A DNA stretch of 45,994 nt from Thiomicrorhabdus sp041583835 (GTDB taxonomy: Bacteria > Pseudomonadota > Gammaproteobacteria > Thiomicrospirales > Thiomicrospiraceae), in NCBI RefSeq assembly GCF_041583835.1, contig NZ_JBFHFC010000018.1:1-45994 (forward strand), in the 5' to 3' direction. Position 1 is the stretch's first letter. Every line of letters starts with the position of its first letter. Positions 14,654-23,595 of the stretch are shown in pieces. The notes beneath the pieces are model-generated. The model worked only from the letters and a program-made list of their open reading frames with translations. It searched no databases and had not been told where the DNA came from. Made by a program: the position numbers and the translations under genes.

Positions 14654-17600
14654 ATGAAATCATCGAGACGTTTACTGGCTTTAGACCCGATTCCACTTAA
14701 AGGAAACCGTTCCCACTGGGCGGCCTTGAATCCTTCGGAACAATCTCTCACGATCGCCAATCAAAGTCTAAACTCGGAAGGCTTGGTCGTCGTACTTACC
14801 GCCGACTCGCAAACCGCTAGCCGTCTCATGGAAGAACTGAAGTTTTTCACCCAAGGCACACAGCCGTTATTGACGTTCCCCGAATGGGAAACCTTGCCTT
14901 ACGATCAATTCTCGCCGCATCAAGACATCATTTCGGAACGTTTGAAAACGCTCTATCAACTGCCCGACACCCAGAGCGGTATCTTGATTTTACCGATCGC
15001 CACCTTGATGCAACGGGTCGTACCCCACGAATATATCCAAAAATTCACGTTTCTGTTGTCGGTCGGCGAACGCCTGAACATCGAATCGTTTGCCCAAAAG
15101 CTTGAATCCGGCGGTTACCAACGTGTCAGTCAGGTTATGGAACACGGCGAATTCGCCATCCGCGGTTCGATCGTCGATCTCTATCCTATGGGAAGTAAAC
15201 TCCCCTACCGCATCGATCTATTCGACGACGAGATCGAATCCATCCGCAGCTTCGATCCGGAAACCCAACGCTCCATCGGACAGATCGAAAACATTCAGCT
15301 GCTTCCGGCCAAAGAATACAACTTCACCCAGGAAGGCATCGACCTGTTCCGCCAGAAGTTCAGACAGGCGTTCGGAGATGACAGCCGTACTTCGCAACTC
15401 TATCAAGCCGTCAGTGATTCCAATACCGTCAGCGGACTCGAATATTACCTGCCGTTATTCCATGAGCAGTTAACCTCGTTATTCGATTACCTGCCTGAAA
15501 ACACCCTCTTCTTCGATTTCGAGCAAGTTGAAACGACACTCGACCAAGTTCGCCACGATTACGAAGAACGCTACGAAATCGGCCAACACAACCCCGATTA
15601 CCCGATTTTAAAACCGGATGAACTCATCCTCTCAAAAACCGAGTTTCTGTCCGCACTCAAACCGTACCACCGTATTAGCCTGCAAACCGAAAAAACCGAC
15701 AAGACCACGACGGAATTCGACACGCTCAATCTGCCGCCACTCAACGTACAGACTGACAGCGAATACCCGCTGGCGCGTTTAAACGCTTTTTGCGACCAAT
15801 ACCAAGGTCGGGTGATTTACAGTGCCGAAAGTACCGGGCGACGCGAAACCCTGATGACCTTACTGGGCAAACACAAGCAACACCCGGAAATCGTTCACAA
15901 CTGGTCGGAAGCGCTTGAATCCAAACAGCCGTACAGCATTGTCGTCAGCCCGTTGGAATACTCGATTCATACGCCGGAACTCAGCGTCATCTGCGAAGCG
16001 CAGATTTTCGGGCAAACCGTCGTTCAAAAACGTCGCCGCAAACGTAAACACAGCGATTTCGACGCCGCCATTAACAACCTGATCGAACTCGACATCGGCA
16101 GCCCGATCGTGCATATCGATCACGGTGTCGGTCGTTACCAAGGATTGGAAACACTCGAAATCCAAGGCGAATCCCGAGAGTTTCTGATGATCGAATACGC
16201 CGGCGAAGCCAAGTTGTATGTACCGGTCACCTCCTTACACCTGATCAGCCGTTATACCGGCGCCACACCGGAAAGTGCACCTCTGCATAAACTCGGCAGC
16301 GACAAATGGGAAAAAGCCAAACGCAAGGCGGCGGAAAAAGTGCACGACGTCGCGGCGGAACTGCTCGACATCTACGCACAACGCGAAGCGCGTCCGGGTT
16401 ATGCATTCCAGACTCCGGAAGAGGCTTACCAACGCTTCGCCGCCAGTTTCCCGTTTGAAGAAACGCCGGATCAACAGCAGGCCATTGAAGCGGTTATTCA
16501 CGACATGCACTCCAGCCGCCCGATGGATCGCCTGGTATGCGGTGACGTCGGTTTCGGTAAAACCGAAGTCGCCATGCGTGCCGCTTTTGTCGCCGCTTAC
16601 GACGGTAAACAGGTTGCCATGCTGGTGCCAACAACCCTTTTGGCGCAACAGCATCTTGAAAACTTCCGCAACCGTTTCTCGGATTGGCCGGTGCGTATCG
16701 AAGTGTTATCCCGCTTTCAAACCGCTAAAGAGCAGAAACAGGTATTGGCTGATTTGGAAGCCGGCAAAGTCGACATCATCATCGGAACCCACAAACTGAT
16801 TCAAAAAGACGTCAAATACGCCAATATCGGCTTGATTATCATCGACGAAGAACACCGATTCGGCGTTCGTCAGAAAGAACAGCTGAAGAAGTTGCGAACC
16901 GAAGTCGACGTCCTTACCATGACCGCCACTCCGATTCCTCGAACGTTAAACATGGCGATGAACGACCTGCGCGACCTGTCCATCATCGCCACACCGCCTG
17001 CCAAACGTCTGGCAGTACAGACTTTCGTTCAGGAATGGAACGAAGATACCGTTCGCGAAGCCTGTCTTCGTGAGATTCGTCGCGGCGGTCAGATCTACCT
17101 GCTTTATAACAACGTCGACAAAATCGAACGTATGGTCGAAGAGATGCAGGCACTGATTCCAGAAGCCAAGGTGGATTACGCTCACGGCCAGATGAACGAA
17201 CGCGAACTGGAAACGGTGATGGAAAACTTCTACCACCGCCGCTTCAACATTCTGGTTTGTACGACAATTATCGAGACCGGGATCGACATCCCGACCGCCA
17301 ACACCATTCTGATTCACCGTGCCGATAAATTCGGGCTGGCGCAATTGCACCAGTTACGCGGACGCGTCGGGCGTTCCCACCATAAGGCTTACGCATACCT
17401 GTTTACCGCAGGCAAGGCACTCTTGACCAGCGATGCCGAAAAACGCCTGACCGCCATCGCCAAACACGACACGCTCGGTGCCGGTTTTATGCTGGCCAGC
17501 CACGACCTAGAAATTCGAGGTGCGGGAGAACTGTTGGGCGACGGTCAATCCGGCCAGATTCAGGAGATTGGTTTCGGTCTTTACAGCGAACTATTGGACC

Positions 17601-18097
17601 GTGCCGTCAAAGCCCTTAAGTCCGGCAAACAACCGGAACTTAACACCACTTTGCATACCGGCTCGGAAGTCGATCTCGGTGTACCCGCACTCATTCCAGA
17701 AGATTACTTGCCGGACATCCATACCCGTTTAGTGTTCTACAAGCGCATCGCCAGCGCGCAGTCTGAAAATGCGCTACGCGAACTTGAAGTGGAAATGATC
17801 GACCGTTTCGGCCTGTTGCCGCAACAAGTCAAAAACCTGTTTGCGGTCACCCAGATTAAACTGGTTATCGAACCGATCGGCATCATCAAACTCGATGCGT
17901 CGGAAGCGATGATTCGAGTGCAATTCAACCAGCAACCTAATATCGACCCGATGAAACTGATTAAACTGATTCAGGCCTACCCTAAAAACTACCAACTAAA
18001 AGGCCAGACCGAATTGAAGTTTTTCGATACAATGCCAACAATGGAATCCAGAATTTCCGCAATCGAATTGATGATTAAATCGATCAAAAGCGAATAA
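14654..18097 (+). CDS. mfd: Transcription-repair coupling factor Mfd
   Basis: A 1147-residue DNA translocase that removes RNA polymerase stalled at lesions and recruits UvrA. The N-terminal UvrB-like module is followed by the CarD-type RNA-polymerase-interacting domain at about 470-540 (GSPIVHIDHGVGRYQGLE). The superfamily 2 motor has Walker A GDVGFGKTEVAMRAAF, the DEEH box IIIDEEHRFGVRQ, and motif VI QLRGRVGRSHHKAYAYL, then the TRG motif region and a C-terminal autoinhibitory domain. I use the ATG at 14654; an in-frame TTG lies 9 nt upstream and no strong ribosome-binding site favours either. csiV follows, as in many gammaproteobacteria. Confidence 0.98.
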   Translation: MKSSRRLLALDPIPLKGNRSHWAALNPSEQSLTIANQSLNSEGLVVVLTADSQTASRLMEELKFFTQGTQPLLTFPEWETLPYDQFSPHQDIISERLKTLYQLPDTQSGILILPIATLMQRVVPHEYIQKFTFLLSVGERLNIESFAQKLESGGYQRVSQVMEHGEFAIRGSIVDLYPMGSKLPYRIDLFDDEIESIRSFDPETQRSIGQIENIQLLPAKEYNFTQEGIDLFRQKFRQAFGDDSRTSQLYQAVSDSNTVSGLEYYLPLFHEQLTSLFDYLPENTLFFDFEQVETTLDQVRHDYEERYEIGQHNPDYPILKPDELILSKTEFLSALKPYHRISLQTEKTDKTTTEFDTLNLPPLNVQTDSEYPLARLNAFCDQYQGRVIYSAESTGRRETLMTLLGKHKQHPEIVHNWSEALESKQPYSIVVSPLEYSIHTPELSVICEAQIFGQTVVQKRRRKRKHSDFDAAINNLIELDIGSPIVHIDHGVGRYQGLETLEIQGESREFLMIEYAGEAKLYVPVTSLHLISRYTGATPESAPLHKLGSDKWEKAKRKAAEKVHDVAAELLDIYAQREARPGYAFQTPEEAYQRFAASFPFEETPDQQQAIEAVIHDMHSSRPMDRLVCGDVGFGKTEVAMRAAFVAAYDGKQVAMLVPTTLLAQQHLENFRNRFSDWPVRIEVLSRFQTAKEQKQVLADLEAGKVDIIIGTHKLIQKDVKYANIGLIIIDEEHRFGVRQKEQLKKLRTEVDVLTMTATPIPRTLNMAMNDLRDLSIIATPPAKRLAVQTFVQEWNEDTVREACLREIRRGGQIYLLYNNVDKIERMVEEMQALIPEAKVDYAHGQMNERELETVMENFYHRRFNILVCTTIIETGIDIPTANTILIHRADKFGLAQLHQLRGRVGRSHHKAYAYLFTAGKALLTSDAEKRLTAIAKHDTLGAGFMLASHDLEIRGAGELLGDGQSGQIQEIGFGLYSELLDRAVKALKSGKQPELNTTLHTGSEVDLGVPALIPEDYLPDIHTRLVFYKRIASAQSENALRELEVEMIDRFGLLPQQVKNLFAVTQIKLVIEPIGIIKLDASEAMIRVQFNQQPNIDPMKLIKLIQAYPKNYQLKGQTELKFFDTMPTMESRISAIELMIKSIKSE

Positions 18098-18145
18098 AAT
18101 ACGATGACTTTTTTTAACCTTTTAGATTCAACAGGCCTGCTCAAA

Positions 18146-18841
18146 ATGCAAAACCGCTTGGTTAAATTCCTAAACGTTTCTCTCATTACTGTACTGTTCA
18201 TGTTCAACGGCCTCTTTTCAACCGCTCAAGCCGACGAAGAGACCCCGAACTACTCCATAGAAGTCATCATCTTCGAAACTTTCGCATTGAAAAGCTGGAC
18301 AGAAGAATATTGGCCGGAAGAGATCGAAACCCCCGATATCGAAAATGCGTTGGATTTACAAGGCCTGCTTAACGGCAGCGTCGACAGCGGCAAGCTGAAC
18401 GTCAAAGCACAAGCGAACGAACTTCAAGCCGAAGCGGCCAAGCTGACCCCTCAAAAAGGTTATCGAATCCTATACCACCAAACTTGGTCGCAAGATACTT
18501 TTGACGATCAAACCATGCCTAAGCTAATAATCGACAACAGTAACCAGGATGGTGCCGGTTCTCTGGTTAACGGTACCGTCAAACTGTATAAGAGCCGTTA
18601 CGCCCACGTTGATTTCGACTTGGAATTTGAACGCAGAATTCCCGACCGTGTAAAAGAAGACTTTATTCAAAATCAAAAATTGACCGGGCCGGAAGACATC
18701 GTTCCCGAAACCTGGCATTTCAAAATTAAGGAATCGCGCAAGATCAGACCGAATCAGTTGCACTACATCGATCATCCGATGTTCGGCATTCTGGTTCAAA
18801 TGCGCTATAACGGACCGGCCTCAAGCAGCACTCCGAACTGA
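18146..18841 (+). CDS. csiV: CsiV-like peptidoglycan-binding periplasmic protein
   Basis: A 231-residue exported protein. MQNRLVKFLNVSLITVLF followed by a cleavage site after TAQA is a standard signal peptide. The mature part opens with YSIEVIIFETF, typical of the CsiV family, and ends with a strand region (LHYIDHPMFGILVQMRY) in which the family's conserved HPxFGxL-type motif is visible. Its position directly after mfd is the usual one for csiV. In Vibrio, CsiV is needed for resistance to non-canonical D-amino acids through the peptidoglycan synthase activator LpoA; the same role here is inference. An in-frame ATG at 18104, 6 nt after mfd, would add 14 residues ahead of the signal peptide; I prefer 18146. 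Confidence 0.82.
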   Translation: MQNRLVKFLNVSLITVLFMFNGLFSTAQADEETPNYSIEVIIFETFALKSWTEEYWPEEIETPDIENALDLQGLLNGSVDSGKLNVKAQANELQAEAAKLTPQKGYRILYHQTWSQDTFDDQTMPKLIIDNSNQDGAGSLVNGTVKLYKSRYAHVDFDLEFERRIPDRVKEDFIQNQKLTGPEDIVPETWHFKIKESRKIRPNQLHYIDHPMFGILVQMRYNGPASSSTPN

Positions 18842-18857
18842 CCTTAAACAACTCAAT

Positions 18858-18882
18858 AAAAAAGCCCTTAACGGGCTTTTTT
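18858..18882. terminator. Bidirectional terminator between csiV and the DUF4156 gene
   Basis: AAAAAAGCCC / GGGCTTTTTT stem with a 5-nt loop, flanked by A and T runs. It is suited to terminating mfd-csiV on the plus strand and the convergent lipoprotein gene on the minus strand. Confidence 0.88.
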
Positions 18883-18919
18883 CTTTTAGGGGTCAGGAAA
18901 CGCCGATAAAACGTTATTT

Positions 18920-19237
18920 CTATGGTTTACAACGGTATATGTCGAAAACCATCTGACCGTCTTTTACCGGCGCACGCGGAACAATAGTATCGCCCCCCAT
19001 TACCGCTGCTTCATTCTTAGCCAAAATAATCAGCTCTTCGGTCATCTTTTCCGCATCACGTTCGATAAAACCGATCTTATCCTTTACCAAAGAGCGCGTG
19101 TAACCCAACTTCTTACACATCGTCACTTCTTCGTAACCACGTAACACCACCTGATTTCCCTCTTCTGTGACTTTCACCCAGCTACACGCCGTCAAACTGA
19201 CCGCTGCAATCAATAGCAATACGCTTCGAACAAACAT
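18920..19237 (-). CDS. DUF4156 lipoprotein
   Basis: A 105-residue lipoprotein. The signal peptide MFVRSVLLLIAAVSLTAC ends in the lipobox LTAC with lipidated Cys18. The mature part contains the DUF4156 features CKKLGYTRSLV and an AAVMGGDTIVP segment with two further cysteines (in MCKK and YRCKP) that may form a disulfide. The residue after Cys is Ser, so Lol-dependent outer-membrane sorting is expected. A good AAGGAGAGG ribosome-binding site precedes the ATG. Function unknown. Confidence 0.87.
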   Translation of the reverse strand: MFVRSVLLLIAAVSLTACSWVKVTEEGNQVVLRGYEEVTMCKKLGYTRSLVKDKIGFIERDAEKMTEELIILAKNEAAVMGGDTIVPRAPVKDGQMVFDIYRCKP

Positions 19238-19315
19238 AACCTCTCCTTATCGGTTTAAAAACACCCGTCAATACGATTAGAATAACAACCTTATTTAACA
19301 TGACATTTAATCACG

Positions 19316-19909
19316 ATGCAAAAACCTTACGCCCAATCCAGTGAAGAGAACAAACAAGTCATCCTTGAAGCCATTCAGCCCTTGTTAAAAAATCGACAAG
19401 ACGTGCTTGAAATAGGCAGCGGAACCGGACAACATGCCGTTTATTTTGGCAAACAAATGCCACACTTGATCTGGCAAACTTCGGAACTTGCGGAAAACCA
19501 TCCCGGCATCCTGCTTTGGCTTGAAGAGGCGGGACTAGACAATGTCCTCCCGCCGTTGGCACTAAACGTTTCCGGAAACGACTGGCCGGAAAAAACCTAT
19601 GATGCACTCTTCACGGCCAACACATTTCACATCATGGGCCGTCAAAATGTCAGCGACTTATTTGCAAACATTTCAAACCTACTCAATTCACAAGGCTTAG
19701 TGCTGGTTTACGGTCCGTTCAACTTTAACGGCGATTTCACCAGCGACAGCAACCGACAATTCGACCAATTTCTGAAAAACCGCGACCCGAACAGCGGTAT
19801 CAAGGATTTCGAATGGCTAAACGAGCTGGCTGCCGATGCCGGATTGATGTTCAAGCAAGATATTGCCATGCCGCAGAATAACCGCATTCTTTGCTGGCAA
19901 AAACCTTAA
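19316..19909 (+). CDS. DUF938 class I SAM-dependent methyltransferase-like protein
   Basis: A 197-residue cytoplasmic protein with the DUF938 opening KPYAQSSEENKQVILE, SAM-binding motif I DVLEIGSGTGQHA at about 34-46, and an acidic-loop equivalent around TSELAENH. The family motif ANTFHIMG and then YGPFNFNGDFTSDSNRQFD are conserved and diagnostic. Substrate unknown. It is divergent from the DUF4156 gene over 78 bp and is followed after 16 nt by the DUF2905 gene, probably an operon. Confidence 0.9.
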   Translation: MQKPYAQSSEENKQVILEAIQPLLKNRQDVLEIGSGTGQHAVYFGKQMPHLIWQTSELAENHPGILLWLEEAGLDNVLPPLALNVSGNDWPEKTYDALFTANTFHIMGRQNVSDLFANISNLLNSQGLVLVYGPFNFNGDFTSDSNRQFDQFLKNRDPNSGIKDFEWLNELAADAGLMFKQDIAMPQNNRILCWQKP

Positions 19910-19925
19910 GAGAAAAGGGGCAGGC

Positions 19926-20132
19926 ATGGCTCGTTGGTTTATTCTCGCCGGAATCGCGCTCATCGGAATCGGCTTGATTCTCCACTTCACGCCTTGGATG
20001 TTCAATTGGTTCGGTCGACTGCCCGGCGATATTAACGTCCAAACCGAAAACAGCCGAATTTTCATTCCGATTACCTCAATGATTATCATCAGTCTCGTAC
20101 TGACGGTCATCATCAACCTATTCAAACACTAG
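19926..20132 (+). CDS. DUF2905 small membrane protein
   Basis: A 68-residue protein with two membrane helices (about 3-22 and 43-65) separated by the conserved DUF2905 stretch WFGRLPGDINVQTENSRIF. The ATG at 19926 follows a GGGG-containing ribosome-binding site; the frame upstream overlaps the DUF938 gene and is not used. Function unknown. Confidence 0.9.
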   Translation: MARWFILAGIALIGIGLILHFTPWMFNWFGRLPGDINVQTENSRIFIPITSMIIISLVLTVIINLFKH

Positions 20133-20166
20133 GCGCAAACACTTAGCGCGATCTGGACGAAAATAA

Positions 20167-21153
20167 TCAAAATACCCACGTCATCGTCACGGATGCGAAA
20201 TGAAAACTCTCTTCAGGTTGAAGACGGTACACCTGACCGATGGCATTACCGCTCAATGTCATCGCAAAATCACCGTAAGAAAATCCAATTCCGTACTCTA
20301 CTGCAGGAATCCAATGATAACGGTTGAGGATCGGTTTATCATCCCCCAAGATCCGACCGTCGATCAACGCACTGTAGGCTAAATAACTAACCCCGATACT
20401 CCCAAAATAAAAATAACCTAACGTGGGCGATTCAGAGCGGACATAACTCAGTTGATTATTCAAAAATACCGGATCGATGTTTTTCTTTCTAATCAATCCC
20501 GCACCTAAATACGCCTGAGTATTCGGACTACCGACTTTTAACCAAGCGGATTGATATAAGGACCAATCGTTCGACTTCCATTTCACGGCGCTCCAGTCCA
20601 CATTCAACTGCGCAGTGGGCTGATCCGGCAAGTGATGATCCCAACCGTCTACCTTTGAATTACCGATAAGTTTGTGCAAATCATCTTGAAGATACCTACC
20701 GGGACTATTCGGCCCTAACCAACCGAAACTCAGACCCACGGAAGTATTGTATTGCTTTGATCGGTAAAAACGACGCAAATCGACATGCGTCCAGGCTTCG
20801 TTAAGAACATGAACAATACGGTCGTTTTCCGCCAATTTGGTTAAAGTAAACGCTTCGACGGAGAGTTCGATCTGGTCGCTAAAAGGGATTAAATTAAACG
20901 GGGTAAGGAAGTCATCGACTCCCTTAAATATCGATCGGTTGAATTCGAATTCATCTCGGCTTAATTTGAATTTGAAGCCGCCGGTATACTCACGATCGGT
21001 TCCATAGAGCAGATCGTTATCGACATGAACAGTCAACCATGACGGTTGAGCGGCAACCCCCTGCGAAGAACTCCACAAGACCACCGCCAACAAAAGCCGC
21101 TTTTTGTCATGAAAAGCAACACGACTTAGTATTTTATGAAAAACGGCTCTCAT
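20167..21153 (-). CDS. LpxR-like outer-membrane lipid A deacylase (DUF2219)
   Basis: A 328-residue predicted 12-strand beta-barrel with a signal peptide ending at VAA-QP. Residues matching the LpxR active site are present: an Asn-Asp pair in VHVDNDLLYGTDREYTGGFKF just after the signal peptide, and the histidine in LQDDLHKLIG followed by GWDHHLPDQP. It ends in an aromatic residue (TWVF), as outer-membrane barrels do. LpxR removes the 3'-acyloxyacyl group of lipid A; this activity is inferred from the family. The ATG at 21153 is preferred over an upstream TTG at 21162. It lies 19 nt after a membrane protein of unknown family. Confidence 0.8.
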   Translation of the reverse strand: MRAVFHKILSRVAFHDKKRLLLAVVLWSSSQGVAAQPSWLTVHVDNDLLYGTDREYTGGFKFKLSRDEFEFNRSIFKGVDDFLTPFNLIPFSDQIELSVEAFTLTKLAENDRIVHVLNEAWTHVDLRRFYRSKQYNTSVGLSFGWLGPNSPGRYLQDDLHKLIGNSKVDGWDHHLPDQPTAQLNVDWSAVKWKSNDWSLYQSAWLKVGSPNTQAYLGAGLIRKKNIDPVFLNNQLSYVRSESPTLGYFYFGSIGVSYLAYSALIDGRILGDDKPILNRYHWIPAVEYGIGFSYGDFAMTLSGNAIGQVYRLQPEESFHFASVTMTWVF

Positions 21154-21172
21154 ATCCGTCAACCGCCTTAAA

Positions 21173-21811
21173 TTAAGACTTCAACGGCTTGACGTTCAGC
21201 AAAGATACAAACAGTGACAGGACGATTGTACCGAAAGCGAAACAGAACATTCCCTGTACCGACACCAATAGCCAGGTGGTTACGTTTGCCGGGTCAAATG
21301 GTCCCGAAAGCGTAAAATGGATATTCACGGCCTCAATAAAACCGATTAAATGCAGACCGCCAAGCAGATAATCCGGCACTTCCTCAAACACACCGATGAT
21401 CTGATATACGGTCGAGAACAACAACATCGCCGTGAAGTAATTGATGATTGCCAATACAATCACCCTGCCGGTCGCGGAAATGGCCGGACCTTCCGTGATT
21501 TTGCAGATACCGAATAGAATGACCCCGACCTCTTTATTAATGATTCCGAGAATACGAAACATCGCCAAAACCGCAATCCAGACAGGCAGATGAAAAAAGA
21601 AGGTGGAAACCAATAAAGCCCCCGACAGCAATAACCAACCGACCACATACATTTCGGACATATTCAGACGTTTGTCCCTCAAAGCCTGCCATTCAATGGA
21701 ATTTGGAAGGTAATTGAATTCAAGTTGCTTAAAGTGTCTATCCACCCAATAATAAGGCGATAGCGCATAAACAAATCGAATTAAATTTTTCACCGTTTCG
21801 GTAATGTTCAC
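21173..21811 (-). CDS. Membrane protein of unknown family
   Basis: A 212-residue protein with about four hydrophobic helices (roughly 52-72, 78-95, 112-140 and 180-205). The segment TEGPAISATGRVIVLAIINYF and a final helix preceded by FDPANVTTWLLVSVQGM resemble the pore-helix plus inner-helix layout of two-helix channel proteins, but there is no TVGYG-type filter, so I do not call a channel. The start is GTG with GGAGAGG upstream. It is probably co-transcribed with the LpxR-like gene, which begins about 19 nt after it. Confidence 0.7.
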   Translation of the reverse strand: MNITETVKNLIRFVYALSPYYWVDRHFKQLEFNYLPNSIEWQALRDKRLNMSEMYVVGWLLLSGALLVSTFFFHLPVWIAVLAMFRILGIINKEVGVILFGICKITEGPAISATGRVIVLAIINYFTAMLLFSTVYQIIGVFEEVPDYLLGGLHLIGFIEAVNIHFTLSGPFDPANVTTWLLVSVQGMFCFAFGTIVLSLFVSLLNVKPLKS

Positions 21812-21860
21812 AACCTCTCCTTTAAAAGGTTATCTGTTCAGTTTTCTGCTCAGTTATCTA

Positions 21861-22589
21861 TCAGCTTAATACAATCCGGTCGCCTTTCCATAACAGTGGC
21901 AACCCGTTTAATTTACTTTCTTTAACTTGCGGTTCGTTGAGGCCGTGCCCCAATATATATCGCCCGCATCCCAGCCATGGAAGCACCTCTTCAAAACCGG
22001 CGTGCCATTGATTCGGCTTAGGCCTGGCGTCCATAATAAACACTTCGGCCCGATCCAATCGATCGTAAAGCTCCGGTTCCAAAGACGTATCACCGCTATA
22101 GGCCAACAGTGGCGTACCGTTACGGCTGATCATAAATCCGCAACTGAATTCAGAATGGTGTCCGGGATAAAAAACGATCTCCAAACCGTAGTCCAGCTCG
22201 ACCGTTTCGGCTGTCTGCGGCGATTTCCAATCCGCCAGTTCTTCCGCACTGATTGACTGCAAATGCTCTGCAATCCTATGCTGTTTAAGGCGTTTAGCCA
22301 CTTCGTTGTGGGAAATTACCTCAATTTTCCGACCTTGAGCCTGTTCCACTCGTAACACCACCGGCAACTCGCCGGCATGATCACTGTGATTATGAGTAAT
22401 AATCACTCGCCCGGGAAAGCCGCCGAAGTTCGCCAAAACCTGCTGCCCGACGCCCAAACCCAAATCAACCAGACAAAAAGGTTCGCCGTCGACCAACAGC
22501 ATGAAACTGCTACTCGGCAAGGCGTTATAGACTGCAGAATCTCCTGCACCGCTGCCCAGCACTAAAATTTCAAGTTTAACATTCTTCAA
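21861..22589 (-). CDS. Metallo-beta-lactamase fold hydrolase
   Basis: A 242-residue cytoplasmic protein with the MBL metal motif HNHSDHAGE, a third-site histidine in PGHHSEFSCG, Asp in YSGDTSLEP and a C-terminal GHGLNEP. The layout resembles the RNase Z / phosphodiesterase-like branch (ribonuclease Z-related MBL hydrolases) rather than a glyoxalase. The substrate is not determinable. The only start giving the full fold is a TTG at 22589 (reading LKNVKLEILVLGSGAG) with a weak GAG element; a short upstream ATG is out of frame. Confidence 0.8.
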   Translation of the reverse strand: MKNVKLEILVLGSGAGDSAVYNALPSSSFMLLVDGEPFCLVDLGLGVGQQVLANFGGFPGRVIITHNHSDHAGELPVVLRVEQAQGRKIEVISHNEVAKRLKQHRIAEHLQSISAEELADWKSPQTAETVELDYGLEIVFYPGHHSEFSCGFMISRNGTPLLAYSGDTSLEPELYDRLDRAEVFIMDARPKPNQWHAGFEEVLPWLGCGRYILGHGLNEPQVKESKLNGLPLLWKGDRIVLS

Positions 22590-22769
22590 GTTATTGATTA
22601 CTCGATTAAATATTCACTTCAACCCTTCTAATAATATAGAAGAGTTTTATCATAAATTACGCGAATTCGTCACGAATTCAAGACTATTTATGACGCAGAT
22701 CGTTTCAAGACCGCCTATTTTAGACAACAACGCCGCTTTAAACACAAAAATTTAAACACAGCCATACAT

Positions 22770-22792
22770 AAAAAAACCCGCTTATTTGCGGG
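22770..22792 (-). terminator. Intrinsic terminator after the GlcG-like gene
   Basis: CCCGC (22777-22781) / GCGGG (22788-22792) stem, followed on the minus strand by a T-run (A-run 22770-22776). It is one of several CCCGC-type terminators in this window. Confidence 0.82.
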
Positions 22793-22819
22793 CTCTAAAT
22801 AGATTAAGACCGAATCAAC

Positions 22820-23314
22820 TCAAAGCATTTCCAATCTATCTTCAAATTTTTCGAGTGCCTCAACCACACAAGCTTCGTCCTTTTCACCGCCCAGAGCGCC
22901 GCTTACACCAATCGCACCGATGCGTACCCCGCCACTGACGATCGGAACCGCACCCACCATCATCAATACACCGTTCACATGGTTTAGCTCAGGTCGGATA
23001 TCACCACGCATTTCACGAAACTGGCCGGACTTAAGCCCAGACATGATTGTTGCGTTGGCCTTCTCTTCGGCGATCTGTAAGGTAAATTTTGAGGCATAAT
23101 CATCGCGCAATGCCACACGCTGATTACCATGACGATCGACGACAACCGCACTCACGGAAAACCCGTTTTGACGGCAGGCAATAATCGCTTCGCTTGCAAT
23201 ATCGCGCGCTAATTCCATGCCGATATTCTTCTCTTGCAACACGTCTTCCGCTTGCGCGGAAAAAGCCAAAGATCCCATCAAAATCGCCAACCCAACCTGC
23301 TTCAATCCAGTCAT
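22820..23314 (-). CDS. Exported GlcG/HbpS family (DUF336) protein, probably haem-binding
   Basis: A 164-residue protein with a signal peptide cleaved after AFSAQA. The mature domain has the GlcG/HbpS pattern: VVVDRHGNQRVALRDD, a helix EKANATIMSGLKSGQF, then GAVPIVSGGVRIGAIGVSGA. Family members bind haem or iron (HbpS) or occur as cofactor-utilisation accessory proteins. GGAG lies 9 nt before the ATG. A Fur-like palindrome about 30 bp upstream supports an iron/haem link. It has its own terminator. Confidence 0.87.
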   Translation of the reverse strand: MTGLKQVGLAILMGSLAFSAQAEDVLQEKNIGMELARDIASEAIIACRQNGFSVSAVVVDRHGNQRVALRDDYASKFTLQIAEEKANATIMSGLKSGQFREMRGDIRPELNHVNGVLMMVGAVPIVSGGVRIGAIGVSGALGGEKDEACVVEALEKFEDRLEML

Positions 23315-23341
23315 CGTTTCATCTCCACTTTGCGCTTAATT

Positions 23342-23364
23342 AAATGAATCATTTTCATTTTAAA
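23342..23364. promoter_or_regulatory. Fur-box-like operator upstream of the GlcG-like gene
   Basis: ATGAATCATTTTCAT (23344-23358) within an A+T-rich tract resembles the hexamer repeats of the Fur consensus GATAATGATAATCATTATC, with about 11 of 16 positions matching in the best register. It sits just upstream of a gene for a putative haem-binding protein. It is imperfect, so this is a candidate only. Confidence 0.4.
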
Positions 23365-23595
23365 TCAGAAATAGATTTTATCGAATAAACTATACACCAT
23401 TGAACTTAAACCGCGTCATCGATACCGACTTACATTTTACACTCCGCCCCGTTAGCCGTTGATCAATAACCATACTTATTCCCAGTATATTTGTATGGCT
23501 CCAACATGTTAGTATTTGCATTTCATTTAAGAACTTCTCGACCGGTGCCTTACAAGCCGTTCGTCTAACGTTTTATCACTTCATAGGGGACAACC

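Noticed and set aside
14499..14696. Extension of the RND-like gene to an earlier start
   Set aside because: The added 66 residues overlap the mfd start on the opposite strand, lack hydrophobic helices, and have no ribosome-binding site as good as that of the ATG at 14498.
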